The position numbers and the translations under genes were made by a program. This document shows, in pieces, positions 38,612-45,513 of a DNA stretch of 64,000 nt. The DNA is from DASUNQ01 sp035536455 (GTDB lineage Bacteria > Acidobacteriota > Thermoanaerobaculia > Multivoradales > UBA5704): assembly GCA_035536455.1 (NCBI GenBank), contig DATLOC010000041.1:186001-250000 (forward strand), in the 5' to 3' direction. Position 1 is the first letter of the stretch. The number at the start of each line of letters is the position of its first letter. Under the pieces are notes generated by a model, which did no database searches, was not told the origin of the DNA, and saw nothing but the letters and a program-made list of their open reading frames with translations.

Positions 38612-39107
38612 GAGGAGGAGTCTAGCGGAGCCCGCCCCTGTCCGAAGAGCAAGCGCCCTCGTCCGAAGAGCAAACGCCCCGGTCCGAAAACCAACCTCCC
38701 CGGCGCCTGCGGTTGTGGCCGCCGGCTCCGCGGCACTCGCCGCGGTCCGAAAAACATCCGCCGCGGTCCGAAAGTCAACCACCGAGGTCCGAAAACCTTC
38801 CACCGCGGAGCCCGCGGCGACCGCCGCCGCCCCCGCGGCGCTCGCCGCCGTCCGAAAGGCATACGCCGCGGTCCGAAAGGCGACCACCGCGGTCCGAAAA
38901 CCTTCCACCGCAGCGCCCGCGGCGGTCGCCGCCAGCCCCGCGGCCCTCGCCGCGGTCCGAAAGGCGTACCAAACGGTCCTAGAATCGATCCAGTCGGTCC
39001 GAAAATGTGCCTACGCGGCGCCTACGGCGATCGCCTGGAGCCCTCAGGCCCTCGCCGCCGTCCGAAAGGCGTCCATCTCGGTCCGAAAATCGCACCTTTT
39101 CGTCTGA
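38610..39107 (+). CDS. Possible heptad-repeat protein encoded by repeat array 2 (doubtful)
   Basis: ATG 38610 opens a 165-codon frame that translates the whole array as heptapeptides: A units give VRKxxxA (VRKAYAA, VRKATTA, VRKPSTA) and B units give APAAVAA or SPAALAA, in blocks of three A then two B. The frame ends where one A unit has TGA in place of CGA (39105). Composition recalls Ala/Lys/Pro-rich H1-like proteins. No ribosome site is seen, the ATG is antisense to the ccmA start, and the array is open in other frames too, so coding is unproven. Confidence 0.22.
   Translation: MRRSLAEPAPVRRASALVRRANAPVRKPTSPAPAVVAAGSAALAAVRKTSAAVRKSTTEVRKPSTAEPAATAAAPAALAAVRKAYAAVRKATTAVRKPSTAAPAAVAASPAALAAVRKAYQTVLESIQSVRKCAYAAPTAIAWSPQALAAVRKASISVRKSHLFV
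38619..38624 (-). promoter_or_regulatory. TAGACT -10-like element of the ccm operon (leaderless type)
   Basis: Minus-strand TAGACT ends 7 nt before the ccmA ATG. It lies between ccmA and the first unit of repeat array 2, 16 bp away. Confidence 0.5.
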
Positions 39108-39143
39108 AAGTAGTACACCGCCGCGCCCGCGGGCATTACCTTG
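38640..39143. repeat. Repeat array 2: 21-bp units in a 105-bp (3A+2B) higher-order repeat
   Basis: Twenty-four units of exactly 21 bp run without a gap. A units resemble GTCCGAAAGGCGACCACCGC plus one base; B units resemble GCGCCCGCGGCGGTCGCCGC plus one base. The order is AAABB repeated: AAA 38640-38702, BB to 38744, AAA to 38807, BB to 38849, AAA to 38912, BB to 38954, AAA to 39017, BB to 39059, AAA to 39122, then one B-like unit. The GTCCGAAA core of A units is nearly invariant. It fills the space between the ccm operon and the TIR-gene island. Confidence 0.92.
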
Positions 39144-39158
39144 CCGCCGGCCGGAGGC

Positions 39159-39300
39159 TCAGGCCGCGCGGACGACCAGCCCTCCCCGCCCGCACCTCCA
39201 CCTCATACGCCTGCCCAAGGCCAAACCCCGCCGCCCGCAACCATCGCCCCGACAGTCGCAGGTCCGGCACGCGCCCGCTCCCGGTCCAGCGCCCACAAAC
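39159..39300 (-). pseudogene. Decayed SymE-like toxin gene
   Basis: On the minus strand, one frame encodes VPDLRLSGRWLRAAGFGLGQ then AYEVEVRAGR, which matches the SymE/AbrB-like toxin core. The expected ending (GLVVRAA and stop, 39159) is in a different frame; a one-base change in the G-rich run near 39185 would join them. No start was found. Upstream to 39425 another frame shows a plausible fragment (LTLFELLEGSGGPAVVAALE), so the 39144-39574 gap seems to hold gene debris rather than an intact gene. Confidence 0.4.
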
Positions 39301-39574
39301 CGTCCCCGACCGGCGCCCCGCCGCCCGCGCCCGCTCGCTCTTCTCCTCCCGCCGCCCGCCGCTCCAGCGCGGCGACGACCGCCGGCCCCCCCGAGCCCTC
39401 GAGGAGCTCGAAGAGCGTCAGTTCTCCTTGGATTGGGTAAAGGTGGAAGGGCCGGCGCCCGGGGCAGCGGAGGCGGGAGCCGGGTTGCTACACTTCGCCC
39501 TGGCAACCTATCCCGCTCGGGCTACGGAGGGTCTAGAACAGAAATCGTTGCACCAAGCGTTAGATGGAGCCGAG

Positions 39575-40717
39575 ATGGCAAATTCGCAGGGATTCTGGTC
39601 TTACGTTCATGCCGATGATGAGGCCGAGGGCGAACGCATCACACGCCTTGCGCGAGATGTCGTCGCCCAGTTCGAATTGTTGACGGGCGAGACAATTTCC
39701 CTATTTCTCGACAGAGATGCGATCAAATGGGGTGAAGACTGGCACGACAAGATCGATTCCAGCCTTGCGTCCGTTGCTTTCTTTGTGCCGGTTATGACCC
39801 CTCGATACTTCATGAGTCCCGAGTGCCGGAGAGAATTGCAGTTCTTCGCGCGGCGAGCCACGCGGTTAGGGATCAAGGAGCTCGTACTCCCACTGCTATA
39901 TGTTGACGTTCCGGCCCTTCATGACGAAACGTCGAAGGACGACTTGGTTACACTAGTTCGCACGTTTCAGTGGGAAGACTGGCAGGAATTGCGGTTTGCG
40001 GATGTCTCCTCAGAAGCATATCGCAAGGGAGTCGCTCGTCTTGCAGCCCGCATTGTGGAGGCCAACAAGCAGGTCGAGAAAACCTCCATTGTCGCCATCG
40101 CCCAGGCCAGTGAAATCTTCGATGGCACTGGGGATGATTCGCCTGGTTTTCTTGACCAAATTGCATCAGCGGAGGAAGCGTTACCAAAACTAGAGGAGAC
40201 GATCGAGACTATAGGCCGGGAAATTGTGCTTATTGGGCAGACTATGAAGAATGCGACAGAGGAAATTCGGCAGGGTGATGAACAAGCGAAGGGTGTTGCT
40301 ACGCGCCTACTCACGGCCCGAAAAGTCGCGCGCCAGTTGGAGGAACCAGCCGAGCGTGTGTGGTCTCGTGGGAATGAGTTCGTATCACAACTCCATACGC
40401 TTGATGAGGGATTCCGTGCTATTATCGACCGTGCGATCGTTGAAGTCGAGCAAGACGCCGACGCGAAGTCAGGCATATGCACCTTTTTCAATGCCGTGCG
40501 TTCTCTCGCTGTCGCTGCGCATGAGGGGCTCGATGCTGTAGAGGGAATGATTACTGCTATCGAACCGATCGAGAAATTGTCTCGAGACCTGCGCCCAGTC
40601 TTAAGACGTCTCCGTCAAGGTCTGACGACAATGGTTGAGGGAAGGGAAATAGGCGACGAGTGGGTCAAGTTAATCGATGACTCTGGCATCGTTTGCGATA
40701 ACGACAGTGCAAGCTGA
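39575..40717 (+). CDS. TIR-domain protein with C-terminal helical region
   Basis: A 380-residue protein. Residues 5-130 form a TIR domain: FWSYVHADDEAEGERITRLA at the first strand and BB-loop side, then GETISLFLDRDAIKWGEDW and FMSPECRREL, where Glu87 is at the position of the catalytic Glu of TIR NADases. Residues about 130-380 are helical with coiled-coil stretches (LPKLEETIETIGREIVLIGQ) and no recognised enzyme. Bacterial TIR proteins often act as NAD-depleting effectors in antiphage defence; that role is inferred. ATG 39575 has GGAG upstream. GC content is clearly below that of the flanking genes, suggesting transfer. Confidence 0.82.
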   Translation: MANSQGFWSYVHADDEAEGERITRLARDVVAQFELLTGETISLFLDRDAIKWGEDWHDKIDSSLASVAFFVPVMTPRYFMSPECRRELQFFARRATRLGIKELVLPLLYVDVPALHDETSKDDLVTLVRTFQWEDWQELRFADVSSEAYRKGVARLAARIVEANKQVEKTSIVAIAQASEIFDGTGDDSPGFLDQIASAEEALPKLEETIETIGREIVLIGQTMKNATEEIRQGDEQAKGVATRLLTARKVARQLEEPAERVWSRGNEFVSQLHTLDEGFRAIIDRAIVEVEQDADAKSGICTFFNAVRSLAVAAHEGLDAVEGMITAIEPIEKLSRDLRPVLRRLRQGLTTMVEGREIGDEWVKLIDDSGIVCDNDSAS

Positions 40718-40758
40718 AGTAAGGCCGCGAAGGCGATGCGGCTCTGCACTCGTGACCG

Positions 40759-40787
40759 TTGACGATAATGACGTAGCGCGTTACTAT
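40759..40787 (+). promoter_or_regulatory. Promoter of the higBA operon
   Basis: TTGACG (40759-40764), 17-nt spacer, TACTAT (40782-40787), ending 8 nt before ATG 40796. Near-consensus and leaderless in layout, though GCGAGG also lies just before the ATG. Confidence 0.6.
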
Positions 40788-40795
40788 GCGCGAGG

Positions 40796-41077
40796 ATGAT
40801 CCGGAGCTTCCGTGACCAGGAGACGGAACGGGTGTTCCGCCGGGAGGGCTCGCGGATGTTCTCCTCGGCGCTGCAACGCCAGGCTCAGCGCAAGCTGGCC
40901 GTTCTGGATGCCGCGGAGACCCTCCAGGACCTCCGAATCCCGCCCGGCAACCGCCTGGAGAAGCTGAAGGGGGATCGGGAGGGCCAGTACAGCATCAGGA
41001 TCAACGACCAGTGGCGGATCTGCTTCAACTGGTCCGAGGGAAATGCCGACGACGTGGAGATCACGGACTATCACTAG
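40796..41077 (+). CDS. higB: HigB-type toxin (RelE superfamily mRNA interferase)
   Basis: A 93-residue toxin. The start MIRSFRDQETERVFRREGSR and the closing RINDQWRICFNWSEGNADDV with EITDYH are the HigB signature; the middle has LQDLRIPPGNRLEKLKGDRE. The family cleaves mRNA on the ribosome. The toxin-first order and 11-bp gap before the antitoxin are typical of higBA. Confidence 0.93.
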   Translation: MIRSFRDQETERVFRREGSRMFSSALQRQAQRKLAVLDAAETLQDLRIPPGNRLEKLKGDREGQYSIRINDQWRICFNWSEGNADDVEITDYH

Positions 41078-41088
41078 GAGAGCACCCA

Positions 41089-41391
41089 GTGGCGAAGAAG
41101 CTTCCTCCTGTCCATCCCGGCGAGATTCTCCAAGAGGAGTTCTTGGGCCCGATGGGGATCAGCCAGTACCGGCTGGCGAAGAGCATCAGCGTTCCCGCAC
41201 GCCGCATCAACGAAGTCGTTCACGGGAAGCGGAGCATCACGGCGGACACGGCTCTCAGGCTTTCCCGGTTCTTCGGGACGAGCGAGAGGTTCTGGATGAA
41301 TCTCCAGACGCGGTACGACCTCGAGGTGGAGAAGGACCGCCTTGGAGATCGCCTCGAAGCGGAGATCGTCGAGCACGCGCGTGCCTCGTAG
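41089..41391 (+). CDS. higA: HigA-type antitoxin (XRE family)
   Basis: A 100-residue antitoxin with a helix-turn-helix domain: VHPGEILQEEFLGPMGISQY, LAKSISVPARRINEVVHGKR and LRLSRFFGTSERFWMNLQTR. It neutralises HigB and represses its own promoter. GTG 41089 is chosen because AGGAG lies 8 nt upstream; the open frame to 41011 is inside higB. The following 130 bp (41392-41521) show nothing recognisable. Confidence 0.92.
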   Translation: MAKKLPPVHPGEILQEEFLGPMGISQYRLAKSISVPARRINEVVHGKRSITADTALRLSRFFGTSERFWMNLQTRYDLEVEKDRLGDRLEAEIVEHARAS

Positions 41392-41521
41392 GACCCACTG
41401 AAGGGTCGGCTATGCGGCGAAATCGGAGCATGAAAAACGAATCCGCTGCAGGTCGCCAATTTGCACCCTGCTGGACCAGGGCTTGACCAAGGCGAGGAGA
41501 ACGGCGACCGAAACTGTGAAA

Positions 41522-41968
41522 ATGGCTACCGCGCAGAGAAATCTCTGGCTGCCCGTGGGCGCGTCACTTGTGCTCTACGTGGTTTCTTTCGCCTTGCCTG
41601 TCTTCGTTTGCAAAGATGGCACGGTTTTCATTGGCCTCATGCTTTTCCTTTGGGGGCCCGTAGGTGTCGCCAGTGCCTGCCCGGCTTGGCTCGCCAATCC
41701 GCTCCTTTTTCTTACGCTTTCCTTAATGGTTCGTCGAAAGTTCCCTTCTAGTTTGATCTCTGCCTGCCTCACTCTGGCGGTGGCGCTTACTTCTTTTTTC
41801 GTCAAGAGCCTCTACACAGGACCCAACATGAGCGACATCACTCACTACGGCCCGGGCCTATATGTCTGGCTCAGCGCATGTACGATTCCCTTACTGGCAA
41901 TTTGCTTACAGTGGGCGAAGCCTTTCAGCGAGACCGCCTTGCCCATCGTTCCGTTCAAGGATACCTAG
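41522..41968 (+). CDS. Small polytopic membrane protein, unknown
   Basis: A protein of about 148 residues (161 if TTG 41483 is used) with four predicted helices: LWLPVGASLVLYVVSFALPV, a Phe/Leu-rich second, the LISACLTLAVALTSFFV third and YVWLSACTIPLLAICLQW fourth. No family was recognised. Base composition is lower in GC than in the flanking genes, like the TIR gene, so it probably arrived with the same accessory segment. Start codon uncertain. Confidence 0.6.
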   Translation: MATAQRNLWLPVGASLVLYVVSFALPVFVCKDGTVFIGLMLFLWGPVGVASACPAWLANPLLFLTLSLMVRRKFPSSLISACLTLAVALTSFFVKSLYTGPNMSDITHYGPGLYVWLSACTIPLLAICLQWAKPFSETALPIVPFKDT

Positions 41969-42010
41969 CCAGTTTGGTCTGAGGGGTCTGATCCCTGGGC
42001 GGAGGGAAGC

Positions 42011-42016
42011 TAGGAT
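42011..42016 (+). promoter_or_regulatory. TAGGAT -10-like element of the HEAT-cyclophilin gene (leaderless type)
   Basis: TAGGAT ends 6 nt before ATG 42023. Confidence 0.4.
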
Positions 42017-42022
42017 GCGCGC

Positions 42023-44059
42023 ATGTCTCCCGTGATGCGCGCGTGCCGCCTGGCCGGCCTTCTCCTCCCCAGCCTCCTTCTCGCCTGCACTTCCACCCGC
42101 CCGCCCGCCGGCCCCGCCGACCTGCCGGAGCTGGCGGTCGCGGACGCCGACGTCCGCGCCCTCCTGCTCCTCATGGTCGATCGCCAGTGGTTCGAGCCGC
42201 TGACCGTCGACCGCGCGGCGCGCGGGGACGCGGCGTTGCGGGAGGATCTGGCGGACGCCCTCGGCCGGGCCGGGGACTCGCGCGGGCGGGGGATGCTGGA
42301 GGGGCTGCTGATCGACGAGGAGGCGCGGGTGCGGCGGGCCGCGGCCTTCGCGCTCGGGGAGCTGGAGGACCAGGCGGCGGTCCCGGCGCTCACAACGGCG
42401 CTACGCGATCCCGACCGCGAGACCGGCGTCCTGGCGGTCGAGGCGCTGGGCAAGCTCGGCAGCCGCGCCGTGGACGTGGCCGAGGCGCTGCTGCCGCTCG
42501 ACGAGGGGGAGCGCTGGGCGCGCCTTCTGCCGCACCTCTTCCGCTTCAAGGACGAGGCGCGGGTGGCGCTCGCCGAGCGCGCGCTGACCCTCCCCGGCGC
42601 GGAGCTCCACGCCCAGGCCGCGTACGCGCTCGGGCGCGACGCTCTGCCCCCCGCGACGGGCCCGCTCCGGCTCCTGCTCGCCGACCCGGACGGCTGGATC
42701 CGCTCCTGGGCCGCGCGCGGGCTCGGCGCGATCGGGGTGACGGCCGACCTGCCGCGCCTCCGCCCGCTGCTCGACGACGCCGACGCGAGCGCGGTCGTCC
42801 AGGCGCTGCGCGCCGCGCAGAGCCTCATCACTCGGCAGGAAGCGCCGGCGCCGGCCGAGTGGGAGCCGCGCCTCCTCGAGCTCGTCTCCGACCCGCGGCC
42901 GGGCGTGCGGGTGACCGCCCTCGAAGCGGCGGGCGCCTGGCCGCTCGCGGGGGCGCTCGGCGAGGCGGTGGCGGCGCGGGCGGCTTCCGGCGCCGGGCGC
43001 GAGCGGGAGGTGGCGCTCCTCTCGCTCGCCGCGGCGCGCCACCCGCGCGCCGGCGAGCTGGTCGAGGCCGCCGCCGCGGCTTCCGGTCCGGTGCTGCGGG
43101 CGCGGGCGGCGGAAGCGGCCGGACGGCTCGGCGCCGCCGCGCTCCTCGAGCGGCTGTCCGCGGACTCCGCCGCGATGGTGCGCGGCGCCGCGGTCGCGGC
43201 GCGCCTGGAGGCGGCGGGGGGGGACGCCGCCGAGACAGACACAGCGGCCTCGCCGGCCGCGGCCGCAGTCGCGCGCCTCGCCCTCGCCGACCCCGACCAC
43301 GGCGTCCGCGCCTCCGCCTTCGGGTGGCTGGCCGAGCACCCGGTCGTGCCGCTGGAGGTCCTCGACCCGGCGGCGCGCGCGGCGCTCACCGACCGCGAGG
43401 TCGAGTCGGGCGTCTCGGCGGTCCAGGCGCTCGCCGCCCGTGGCAAGGCCGAGCCGCTGGAGCGCGGCGCGGTCGTCGCTCTCCTCGAGCAGATCGCCGC
43501 CGCCAACGACCTGCCGCTGCGCCGCGCGGCGGCCGCCGGCCTGGTCGAGCTCGACCGCCCCGAGCCGCCGCGCCGGCCGTTCGAGACCGGCAACACCCTC
43601 GAGACCTACCAGGAGATCGTGCAGCGCACCCGCCGCCCGCGCGAGGTCGAGCTCGTCACCGCCCGCGGCCCCGTCCGCCTCCGCCTCGCCTGCCCGCAGG
43701 CGCCGCTCACCTGCCTCAACTTCCTCACCCTCGCCGGCCAGGGCTACTTCGACGGCCTCCGCTTCCACCGCATCGTCCCCGACTTCGTGGTCCAGGACGG
43801 CGACCCGCGCGGCGACGGCAGCGGCGGCCCCGGCTACTCGATCCGCGACGAGATCAACCGCCTGCGCTACCGCCGCGGCGTCCTCGGCATGGCCCTCTCC
43901 GGCCCCGACACCGGCGGCAGCCAGTGGTTCGTCACGCTGACCCCCCAGCCCCACCTCGACGGCGGCTACACCGTCTTCGGCGAGGTCGTCTCCGGCATGG
44001 AGTTCCTCGACCAGCTCCTCCAGGGGGACGCGATCGAACGCGTGCGGGAGGTGCCTTGA
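42023..44059 (+). CDS. HEAT-repeat lipoprotein fused to a cyclophilin-type peptidyl-prolyl isomerase
   Basis: A 678-residue fusion. A lipoprotein signal (LAGLLLPSLLLACTS, Cys about residue 22) is followed by about 450 residues of HEAT/PBS-lyase-like repeats (EEARVRRAAAFALGELEDQA; AVEALGKLGSRAVDVAEALL; DGWIRSWAARGLGAIGV). The last 160 residues are a cyclophilin domain: RLACPQAPLTCLNFLTLAGQ, GYFDGLRFHRIVPDFVVQDG and GMALSGPDTGGSQWFVTLTP carry the active-site Arg, Phe and Gln motif. It is probably anchored in a membrane facing the periplasm, as a folding factor with a protein-binding arm. Confidence 0.88.
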   Translation: MSPVMRACRLAGLLLPSLLLACTSTRPPAGPADLPELAVADADVRALLLLMVDRQWFEPLTVDRAARGDAALREDLADALGRAGDSRGRGMLEGLLIDEEARVRRAAAFALGELEDQAAVPALTTALRDPDRETGVLAVEALGKLGSRAVDVAEALLPLDEGERWARLLPHLFRFKDEARVALAERALTLPGAELHAQAAYALGRDALPPATGPLRLLLADPDGWIRSWAARGLGAIGVTADLPRLRPLLDDADASAVVQALRAAQSLITRQEAPAPAEWEPRLLELVSDPRPGVRVTALEAAGAWPLAGALGEAVAARAASGAGREREVALLSLAAARHPRAGELVEAAAAASGPVLRARAAEAAGRLGAAALLERLSADSAAMVRGAAVAARLEAAGGDAAETDTAASPAAAAVARLALADPDHGVRASAFGWLAEHPVVPLEVLDPAARAALTDREVESGVSAVQALAARGKAEPLERGAVVALLEQIAAANDLPLRRAAAAGLVELDRPEPPRRPFETGNTLETYQEIVQRTRRPREVELVTARGPVRLRLACPQAPLTCLNFLTLAGQGYFDGLRFHRIVPDFVVQDGDPRGDGSGGPGYSIRDEINRLRYRRGVLGMALSGPDTGGSQWFVTLTPQPHLDGGYTVFGEVVSGMEFLDQLLQGDAIERVREVP

Positions 44060-44068
44060 GGTCGCTGC

Positions 44069-44074
44069 TAGACT
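44069..44074 (+). promoter_or_regulatory. TAGACT -10-like element of the thioredoxin-fold gene (leaderless type)
   Basis: TAGACT ends 8 nt before ATG 44083. Confidence 0.45.
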
Positions 44075-44082
44075 CCCGCGCG

Positions 44083-44667
44083 ATGAGCGCAAGGTCCCGG
44101 CGGTACGGAGTGGCGATCGCGGTCTTTGTCACCGTGGCGACGTACGCCTGGGCGAAGCCGCCTGACGAGCCGCCGCCGCCCGCGACGACCGAGGCCCCGC
44201 CGGCTGAGCCCGTCCTCACCGGCGAGGTCACCCGCGAGCAGATCGAGGAGTCGATGCCGGACTGGGTCGCCGAGGAGGTGGCGGCGCAGCCCGACGCGGC
44301 GGCGGCGCGGGCGCTCGCCGCGGTGCCGCCCGGCGCCGAGGTCACGGTCTACCTCGGCACCTGGTGCGGCGACAGCAAGCGCGAGCTGCCCCGGCTCTGG
44401 CGGGCCCTGGACGAGACCGGCGGCGCCGCGCCCGTCGCCTTCCGCTACGTCGCCGTTGGGCGCGACAAGAAGGAGCCGGCGGCGCTCACCGAAGGCGCCG
44501 GCCTCCTCTACGTGCCGACTTTCGTCGTCGAGCGCGACGGCCGCGAGGTGGGGCGGATCGTCGAGGAGTCGCCGCACGGGGTCGAGCGCGACCTCCTCGC
44601 CCTCCTCGACGGCAGCGCCCGCGGCGTCGTGAGCGCCCGCGACGACCTCCAGCCGCCGCAGCCGTAG
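44083..44667 (+). CDS. Exported thioredoxin-fold protein with a CxxS active site
   Basis: A 194-residue protein with an N-terminal signal (RRYGVAIAVFVTVATYAWA) and a Pro/Ala linker. The thioredoxin fold is seen in EVTVYLGTWCGDSKRELPRL, then FRYVAVGRDKKEPAAL and a cis-Pro segment YVPTFVVERDGREVGRIVEE. The active site is Cys-Gly-Asp-Ser: the second Cys of CxxC is replaced by Ser, so it cannot be a normal dithiol oxidoreductase and may act as a monothiol reductase or isomerase-like protein. It starts 23 bp after the preceding stop. Confidence 0.78.
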   Translation: MSARSRRYGVAIAVFVTVATYAWAKPPDEPPPPATTEAPPAEPVLTGEVTREQIEESMPDWVAEEVAAQPDAAAARALAAVPPGAEVTVYLGTWCGDSKRELPRLWRALDETGGAAPVAFRYVAVGRDKKEPAALTEGAGLLYVPTFVVERDGREVGRIVEESPHGVERDLLALLDGSARGVVSARDDLQPPQP

Positions 44668-44681
44668 CCCCCGCGCCGGGC

Positions 44682-44849
44682 ATGCGCGACCGCCTCGCCT
44701 GGTGGCTCCAGCTCTTCGCCCTGGTCGTCGTCGGCAGCGCTCTGCTGGTCGGGCTGGTCTACGATCAGGTCCGCCTCGAGGTGGGGCTCCTCGGGGTCGG
44801 GGGAGGGATCTTCCTCCTCGGCCGCTGGCTGCAGGCGCGGAGCGGCTAG
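44682..44849 (+). CDS. Small two-helix membrane protein
   Basis: A 55-residue protein with two hydrophobic helices (WLQLFALVVVGSALLVGLVY and VGLLGVGGGIFLLGRWL) and a basic C-terminus. It sits between the thioredoxin-fold gene (14-bp gap) and the sigma-factor gene. No family was recognised; coding is supported by the clean topology and spacing. Confidence 0.5.
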   Translation: MRDRLAWWLQLFALVVVGSALLVGLVYDQVRLEVGLLGVGGGIFLLGRWLQARSG

Positions 44850-44903
44850 CGCCCCCCTGAGTCCCCCCTTCGCAACCTTGACCCCCAGCCTGCGTATCCT
44901 GCG

Positions 44904-45488
44904 ATGACACGGGGCGCCGAGCAGCTGTCGGACGACGAGCTGATCGCGGCGATCCTCGGGGGCGATCGCGAGCGCTTCGGCGACCTCGTCGAGCGCTACC
45001 AGGGCCGCCTCGTCAACTACCTGTTCCGGCTGCTCCGCAACCTGGACGAGGCGCACGAGCTGGCGCAGGAGGTCTTCCTCAAGGTGCACCAGGTCCTGGA
45101 CCGCTACGACCCGCAGTACAAGTTCTCCACCTGGCTGTTCCGGGTGGCGCAGAACGCGGCCATCGACCAGATCCGCCGCCGGCGCCTGAAGCTGGTGTCG
45201 CTGGCGCAGGAGGACGCCGAGGGCGAGTCGCGGGACTGGGACCTGCCGAGCCCCGACCGCGGACCCTACGGGCACCTGCGGAACCAGGAGCGGGGCGAGG
45301 CGCTGCAGTCGGCCATCGACGCGCTGCCCTGGGAGTACCGGGAGCTGATCCTGCTGCGCCACTTCGGCGAGCTCCCGTACGAGGAGATCGCGCAGTTGAA
45401 GCGCATGCCTTTGGGGACGGTGAAGAACAAGCTCTTCCGCGGCCGCCAGATGTTGAAGGAGCGGCTGGCGGATTTCCTGGTGGACTGA
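44904..45488 (+). CDS. ECF-family RNA polymerase sigma factor
   Basis: A 194-residue RpoE-like sigma factor. Region 2: ERFGDLVERYQGRLVNYLFR, DEAHELAQEVFLKVHQVLDR and the -10-binding FSTWLFRVAQNAAIDQIRRR. Region 4: LPWEYRELILLRHFGELPYE followed by GTVKNKLFRGRQMLKERL, the -35-binding helix-turn-helix. The next gene encodes its likely zinc-finger anti-sigma factor. TATCCT lies 3 nt before the ATG, too close to judge as a -10. Confidence 0.93.
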   Translation: MTRGAEQLSDDELIAAILGGDRERFGDLVERYQGRLVNYLFRLLRNLDEAHELAQEVFLKVHQVLDRYDPQYKFSTWLFRVAQNAAIDQIRRRRLKLVSLAQEDAEGESRDWDLPSPDRGPYGHLRNQERGEALQSAIDALPWEYRELILLRHFGELPYEEIAQLKRMPLGTVKNKLFRGRQMLKERLADFLVD

Positions 45489-45513
45489 AGGCGGACCGAG
45501 GACGGACGGCACG

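Noticed and set aside
38640..39143. CRISPR array
   Set aside because: Units are 21 bp, degenerate and contiguous; there are no identical repeats of 24-37 bp separated by unique spacers, and no cas genes.
37943..40717. A 924-codon open frame joining the array to the TIR protein as one giant gene
   Set aside because: Its first part is antisense to ccmA and ccmB, and the array is open in several frames. The TIR homology, ribosome site and drop in GC start at 39575.
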